Part shown: positions 59,452 to 64,000 of the stretch, one piece after another | Position numbering within the stretch: position 1 is the first letter of the stretch | Layout of the letters: each line of letters begins with the position of its first letter | NCBI GenBank assembly: GCA_051872335.1 | Contig: JBJEDT010000045.1 | Location: forward strand, 1 to 64,000 | DNA length: 64,000 bases | Source: SUG2458 sp051872335 | Lineage (GTDB): Bacteria > Bacillota_I > Bacilli_A > RFN20 > CAG-826 | Direction: 5' to 3' | Program-made: the position numbers and the translations under genes | The notes under the pieces: model-generated | Databases searched by the model: none | The model's input: only the letters and a program-made list of their open reading frames with translations | Told to the model about the DNA's origin: nothing

Positions 59452-60911
59452 TATTTATTCACCTTCTTTACTGATAGATTTTTTAAGTTAGTTGTACTTT
59501 CTAAAGCAGAAGCAAATTGAAATACTTCTACTTCTTTGAAAGCTTTACCCATAAAGTTAACTCCAAATGGCATACCTTCTTCAAATCCAAGAGGAACAGT
59601 AATTGAAGGTAAACCTGCAAAATTACCTAAAGCCATATGATTATCAGCGATTAAATATTCATCTGATAATTGATCTGCTTTATGTGTGAATTCATATGCT
59701 GTTGATGGAGCAGCTGGTAAATATATTACATCATTTGTTTCAAGAATTTGATTTACTAAATTAACTAAATAATGACGCATACGTTGAGCTTTTTTAAATA
59801 GTTCTTCTTGATTTTCTTTTAACAAACAAAAACTACCAATAACAAAACGACGCTTAATGGCTGGTGAAAAACCTTTAGTTCTAGCATTAATCATTACTTC
59901 TTCATAAGAATTTCCACCTAAACGAGGTCCATATTTAATACCATCTAAACATGCATTATTTGAAGCTGATTCGCAGTTTGAAATAATCATATATGTTGGT
60001 AAGATAGTTTTTAAAACATTTGCAGGAATAGAAGTATGATTGATCTTTGCTCCTAGTTTTTCTAATGCTTTTAAAGAATCATTAAAAGCGTTAACAATAG
60101 TTTTATTTTGTATACTATCAACAATTTCATCGATTACTGCAATATTTTTTCCTTCGATTGAAGTACCTAATAAACTTGTGTAATCATCAACTGGTTTGGT
60201 AGAAGAAGTTGAATCATTAAGATCTCTTCCAGCCAATAAATTTAAAGCATATGCTGCATCTTCAACGCTACGTGTAAAATAACCAATATGGTCAAGAGAA
60301 GTAGCAAATGGGAATAAACCAAATCTAGAAATGCGACTCCATGTAGGTTTCATACCTACTAAACCAGCATAGGAAGCTGGTTTTCTAATAGAGTCACCAG
60401 TATCACTTCCTAAAGCAAAAGGAACAATACCAGCTGAAACTACTGTTGCTGATCCAGCAGAAGATCCACCAACTTGTTTTTTGTGTGAAGGATCCCATGG
60501 GTTATATGTATAACCTTTATGTCCAGTCATACCAGTACCACCCATTGCTAATTCATCAAGAGTTGTTTTTGCAATTATAATTGCTTTAGCATCTTTTAAT
60601 TTTTTTACAACTGTTGCATCAAAGACAGGTACATAATCTTTTAAAATTTCACTACTAGCAGTAGTTAATAAATCTTTAGTTGCAATATTATCTTTTACAC
60701 AAACAGGAATACCCCAGAAAATATTATCAACTTCAGGTTCTACTAATAAACTTGCTTCTTTTAAAGCTTCTTCATCATTAAATGTTTCAATAGCATTATC
60801 AGGTGAAGCGTGTAACTCTTCAAGTGCCACTTTAACTAGTTCTAGTGGAGTAATTTCTTTATTAACCAAACACTTATGAAGTTCAACCAAAGTCATAGCT
60901 AAGTAATCCAT
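59451..60911 (-). CDS. gatA: Aspartyl/glutamyl-tRNA amidotransferase subunit A
   Basis: Amidase subunit that releases ammonia from glutamine. It has 486 residues from the ATG at 60911 (MDYLAMTLVELHKCL); the frame continues upstream but AAAGGTGG precedes this ATG and gatC ends two bases before it. The Ser-cisSer-Lys triad is present: Lys73 in VCVKDN, Ser150 in GGSSAGSA and Ser174 in SDTGDSIRKPAS. Two normally conserved Gly next to these are changed (GGSSGGS to GGSSAGS, DTGGS to DTGDS), a variation I associate with mycoplasma-type GatA. Confidence 0.96.
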   Translation of the reverse strand: MDYLAMTLVELHKCLVNKEITPLELVKVALEELHASPDNAIETFNDEEALKEASLLVEPEVDNIFWGIPVCVKDNIATKDLLTTASSEILKDYVPVFDATVVKKLKDAKAIIIAKTTLDELAMGGTGMTGHKGYTYNPWDPSHKKQVGGSSAGSATVVSAGIVPFALGSDTGDSIRKPASYAGLVGMKPTWSRISRFGLFPFATSLDHIGYFTRSVEDAAYALNLLAGRDLNDSTSSTKPVDDYTSLLGTSIEGKNIAVIDEIVDSIQNKTIVNAFNDSLKALEKLGAKINHTSIPANVLKTILPTYMIISNCESASNNACLDGIKYGPRLGGNSYEEVMINARTKGFSPAIKRRFVIGSFCLLKENQEELFKKAQRMRHYLVNLVNQILETNDVIYLPAAPSTAYEFTHKADQLSDEYLIADNHMALGNFAGLPSITVPLGFEEGMPFGVNFMGKAFKEVEVFQFASALESTTNLKNLSVKKVNK

Positions 60912-60912
60912 A

Positions 60913-61206
60913 TTATTGCACCACCTTTGGAAGACGTATTTGATTATCAATTACATCTTTTGCATTTTTTAAAGCATCTTCTCTTGAGATAGTTGCTGTT
61001 TCATCATCTTCTCTTAAGAAATCTGTATAACAGTTAAATGGAAATGTCATAGGTGTAACATCACTTAGATCAATATCATTAATTAATTTTAATTGTTCTA
61101 ATGTAACATCAAATTCTTTAAAAATTAAATCGTATTGTTCATCAGTCATGTCAAACATTAAACCTTTTGCACATTTACGTAGAATTTCTTCGTTTAATTC
61201 TTTCAT
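60913..61206 (-). CDS. gatC: Aspartyl/glutamyl-tRNA amidotransferase subunit C
   Basis: Small subunit that wraps around GatA and stabilises GatCAB. It has 97 residues, diverged in the N-terminal half, with the typical tail ISREDALKNAKDVIDNQIRL PKV split across its last 22 positions (SREDALKNA then RLPKVV). Its place directly before gatA and after ligA supports the call. Confidence 0.88.
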   Translation of the reverse strand: MKELNEEILRKCAKGLMFDMTDEQYDLIFKEFDVTLEQLKLINDIDLSDVTPMTFPFNCYTDFLREDDETATISREDALKNAKDVIDNQIRLPKVVQ

Positions 61207-61216
61207 TTAAATCCCT

Positions 61217-63211
61217 CTACTTTCTAATAAGTTGCATGAATGTCTCTTCATCCATTGTTTGTATATTTAATTCTTGAGCTTTGGTTAATTTAGAACCAGC
61301 TTCAGAACCAAAAATAACATAGTCTGTACTTTTAGATACTGAAGAAGTAACTTTAGCACCTAAATCTTCTAATAAGTTAGTTGCTTCTTTTCTTCCCATC
61401 GATTCAAGTGTACCAGTTAATACTACAACTTTTCCACTGAAAATTGAATCACCATTTGTCGTAGTACTTCCCAAGTATTCAAAATTCAATCCTAACAAAC
61501 GAAGTTCATCAATCAATAATACATTATGCTCATTATGGAAATATTCATAAATTGATGTTGCAGATACTTCACCAATATCTTGAACTTCTAAAAGTTCCTC
61601 TTTTGTCGCTTCTTTTAATTTATCAAGAGTTTTAAATGTTTTTGCCAAAACTTTTGCTGTCTTAACACCAACTTCTTTTATTCCCAATCCAAAAATTAAT
61701 CTTTCTAAAGAATTACCCTTCGATTTTTCAATAGCATCAAATAATTTATCAACACTAACATTTGAGAAACCATCAATATTTATTAGTTCATTTCTTAGAT
61801 TATAAAGTTTATAAATATCACTAATTGAATGAATGAATTTTTGGTTGAAGAATTGTTCACATACCTTTTCTCCTAAACCTTCAATATCCATTGCATCTTT
61901 TGAAGAAAAATGGATAAGTCCTTCAATATTACGCGCATCACAACTTTTATTCATACAAAAATGCATTGCATCTTTTTTTACTAGTGTGCTTCCACAAACA
62001 GGACATGTATCACACATTTTAAATATTCGTTCACTACCATCTCGTTTATCTTTAAGAGCATAAACAACTTCAGGAATAACATCTCCTGCTTTACGTAAAG
62101 CAACTGTATCCCCAATACGCAAATCTCTTTCAAGTATAAAATCTTCGTTATGAAGTGTTGCTCTTTGTATCATACTACCTTGTACTCTTACAGGAGATAA
62201 AACTGCATTTGGTGTAATTTTACCAGTTCTTCCAACAGTAAAAATAATATCTTCTAGTTTTGTGGTTACAACCTCTGGTGGAAACTTATAAGCTATCGCC
62301 CATTTAGGAGTTTTGGCAGTATATCCGATTTTATCATATAGATCCATATCATTGACTTTAATTACAATACCATCAATATCATATGGTAAATCTTTACGTT
62401 TTAAAGTATATTCTTTAACGTACTCAATTACTTCCTCAATGCCATTACAAATTCTTCTTTCGGGATTAGTTCTAAATCCTAATTTTGAAGCAAAGTCTAA
62501 TGCATCACTATGTTTTTTTATTCCAAATTCTCTAGCATTAACAAAATAATACCAATAACCTTCAAGTCCTCGACTTGCAGCAACTTTTGAATCAAGTTGT
62601 CTAATTGAACCAGCAGCCCCATTTCTAGCATTAGCTAATAGTGGCTCACCATTTGCTTCTCTTTGTTTGTTAATTTTTTCTAGAGAAGCTTTAGGCATAT
62701 AAACTTCCCCTCTTATTTCAAAAGGTTTATCTACATTAATATTTAAAGGAATTGATTTAATAGTAATTACATTTGAAGTAACATTTTCACCTGTATTACC
62801 ATCTCCACGTGTAGCTGCATAATTAAGTTTTCCATCGACATAATCTAGGCTCATTGCTAAACCATCAATTTTCATTTCAGCCATGTACTCAACTTTTTCA
62901 ACTTTAATAATTTCACGAACTTTACGATCAAAATCATATAAATCATCATCGTTAAAAGCATTTGCTAAAGAAAGCATCAATCTTTTATGCTTAATCTTTT
63001 CAAATTCACTAACTACAGCACCACCAACTCTTTGAGTAGGAGATAAAGGTGAGCGTAACTCTGGATGTTCAGTTTCAATCATTATTAATTCTTGCATTAG
63101 TCTATCGTATTCTGCATCACTTACAGAAGGATTATCTAATACATAATATTCATAGTTATATCTTTCCAAAGTTTTTGTAATATCCTCAACTCTTGCTTTT
63201 AAATCATTCAT
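61217..63211 (-). CDS. ligA: NAD-dependent DNA ligase
   Basis: Seals nicks in replication and repair using NAD. It has 664 residues. NAD-binding Ia domain with NYEYYVLDNPSVSDAEYDRL; adenylation motif YMAEMKIDGLAMSLDY with the catalytic Lys; GRTGKITPNAVLSPV in the OB region; zinc finger CPVCGSTLVKKDAMHFCMNK; helix-hairpin-helix region (VQDIGEVSATSIYEYF); C-terminal BRCT domain VVVLTGTLESMGRKEATNLL. The ATG overlaps the stop of the upstream helicase gene (ATGA), the standard pcrA-ligA pair. Confidence 0.98.
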   Translation of the reverse strand: MNDLKARVEDITKTLERYNYEYYVLDNPSVSDAEYDRLMQELIMIETEHPELRSPLSPTQRVGGAVVSEFEKIKHKRLMLSLANAFNDDDLYDFDRKVREIIKVEKVEYMAEMKIDGLAMSLDYVDGKLNYAATRGDGNTGENVTSNVITIKSIPLNINVDKPFEIRGEVYMPKASLEKINKQREANGEPLLANARNGAAGSIRQLDSKVAASRGLEGYWYYFVNAREFGIKKHSDALDFASKLGFRTNPERRICNGIEEVIEYVKEYTLKRKDLPYDIDGIVIKVNDMDLYDKIGYTAKTPKWAIAYKFPPEVVTTKLEDIIFTVGRTGKITPNAVLSPVRVQGSMIQRATLHNEDFILERDLRIGDTVALRKAGDVIPEVVYALKDKRDGSERIFKMCDTCPVCGSTLVKKDAMHFCMNKSCDARNIEGLIHFSSKDAMDIEGLGEKVCEQFFNQKFIHSISDIYKLYNLRNELINIDGFSNVSVDKLFDAIEKSKGNSLERLIFGLGIKEVGVKTAKVLAKTFKTLDKLKEATKEELLEVQDIGEVSATSIYEYFHNEHNVLLIDELRLLGLNFEYLGSTTTNGDSIFSGKVVVLTGTLESMGRKEATNLLEDLGAKVTSSVSKSTDYVIFGSEAGSKLTKAQELNIQTMDEETFMQLIRK

Positions 63212-64000
63212 GCTTGAAAGTCCCCACCTTTCTTTACTAAATGTAACTTCACATGATTACCAACCATTGTTTTTCTTCCGTGATAATCAAAATCTACAAT
63301 AATTAAATTTCCATCGACACCTACTACTTTACCTTCACCAAATACATCATGAGTTAAAATATCACCGATTTTCCAATCAATAGATTGCGCACTAGGAACG
63401 TTCATTGGCTTACTAGGTACCGGTGATTTAATAGGAGCATATAAAGAAGCTTTTGGAAAACCATCATCATCATTAAATGTTGAAAAACTACTTGGTTTAT
63501 GAATTGATAATCCAGCTTCTTTAAAAAAACGAGAAATTATTTTTTGTGCTTGTAAAGTATAAGAATACTCTTTATTAGCACTAATATAAAGTTTCTTCAT
63601 TGCTCTTGTAAAAGCAACGTAACATAATCTTCTTTCTTCTTCTAGACCTTCAAAAGGATTTTCTAATATTGCTCTTTCACTTGGAAAAACACCATCATTG
63701 AATCCAATTACAAACACATATGGAAACTCAAGGCCTTTTGCAGTATGAACAGTCATTAAAGAAACACTATCTGCGTTAGTAATATCATCTTGAGCTGTTA
63801 ATAAAGCAACGTTTTGTAAATACTCTTCAAATGTTGAATCTGGATTATCATAAATATAGCTTTGAACATCATCAAATAAAGATTGAACGTTTTTAATACG
63901 ATCTTCAGAATTTTCCTCATCTAAAGTAGCAAGATATTCATAATAATGAATTTCACGAATAAATTTTTCTAGCTTACTTGAATAAGCTTCTGATTTATCG
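63208..64000 (-). CDS. pcrA: UvrD/PcrA-type DNA helicase, C-terminal part (cut by window edge)
   Basis: Superfamily 1 helicase for repair and plasmid replication. The frame is open from the right edge to the TGA at 63208, about 264 codons. Helicase motif V is SVSLMTVHTAKGLEFPYVFV and motif VI RRLCYVAFTRAMKKLYI. The C-terminus has the Tudor-like RNA polymerase-binding module found in PcrA (IGDILTHDVFGEGKVVGVDG, KLHLV). The upstream helicase motifs lie outside the window. The TGA stop within the ATGA overlap with ligA shows that TGA is not read as Trp here. Confidence 0.95.
   Translation of the reverse strand, partial: DKSEAYSSKLEKFIREIHYYEYLATLDEENSEDRIKNVQSLFDDVQSYIYDNPDSTFEEYLQNVALLTAQDDITNADSVSLMTVHTAKGLEFPYVFVIGFNDGVFPSERAILENPFEGLEEERRLCYVAFTRAMKKLYISANKEYSYTLQAQKIISRFFKEAGLSIHKPSSFSTFNDDDGFPKASLYAPIKSPVPSKPMNVPSAQSIDWKIGDILTHDVFGEGKVVGVDGNLIIVDFDYHGRKTMVGNHVKLHLVKKGGDFQA

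Noticed and set aside
1..64000. Mycoplasma genetic code (TGA as Trp)
   Set aside because: Trp codons in the conserved proteins are TGG, and the pcrA-like gene stops at TGA exactly at its conserved C-terminus.
1..64000. tRNA, rRNA, CRISPR arrays, insertion sequences, attachment sites and replication origin
   Set aside because: Spacers were read on both strands; nothing with tRNA-like ends, spaced direct repeats, transposase frames or DnaA-box clusters was seen.

Overview
The window reads as chromosome of a low-GC member of the Bacillota, most likely from the Mollicutes-related side of class Bacilli (uncultured gut lineages such as RF39/RFN20 are candidates; this is inference). The DNA is AT-rich, the core gene order is that of Bacilli, TGA is still a stop codon (the pcrA-like gene ends in TGA inside an ATGA overlap) and Trp is TGG, so the Mycoplasma code is not in use. 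RpoB carries Asn where most bacteria have the rifampicin-contact His, and L11 has a shortened proline-poor N-terminal loop as I remember it from mycoplasmas. Almost every gene lies on the minus strand; only trkH-trkA is on the plus strand.

Layout, left to right (transcription mostly right to left): fusA (cut by the window edge), rpsG and rpsL (str operon, with promoter and leader); a three-gene operon of an ECF sigma factor, a membrane-anchored anti-sigma-like protein and a secreted M6-type metalloprotease lipoprotein; rpoC, rpoB and an rsmC-like methyltransferase; rplL, rplJ (with an L10 leader), rplA, rplK; the plus-strand potassium uptake pair trkH-trkA; nusG, secE, rpmG, a SigH-like sigma factor, rlmB, an mgtC-like gene and cysS; an orphan GltD-like flavoprotein; then the complete alpha, spc and S10 ribosomal clusters from rplQ back to rpsJ, with adk, map, infA and secY inside.

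Right of the S10 promoter is accessory and metabolic DNA: a TetR-regulated six-gene operon (GlpA-like and GlpB-like flavoproteins, a DUF1667 protein, an alkylglycerone-phosphate-synthase-like FAD enzyme and a diacylglycerol kinase) that looks like glycerol-phosphate or ether-lipid metabolism; a very AT-rich three-gene unit with two ABC-FtsX fusion transporters and an unrecognised beta-rich protein whose 5' end looks frameshifted; the queuosine genes tgt-queA-queH; a DUF1836 protein and a membrane protein; a stand-alone TIR-methyltransferase fusion; and the housekeeping run pcrA-ligA-gatC-gatA-gatB at the right edge.

The points most worth following are the TIR-methyltransferase fusion, the ABC/FtsX unit with its out-of-frame signal-peptide start, the ECF/anti-sigma/metalloprotease operon, the AGPS-containing operon with its operator, and the 82-residue Lys/Thr-rich extension on ribosomal protein L5. 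No tRNA, rRNA, CRISPR array or insertion sequence was seen.
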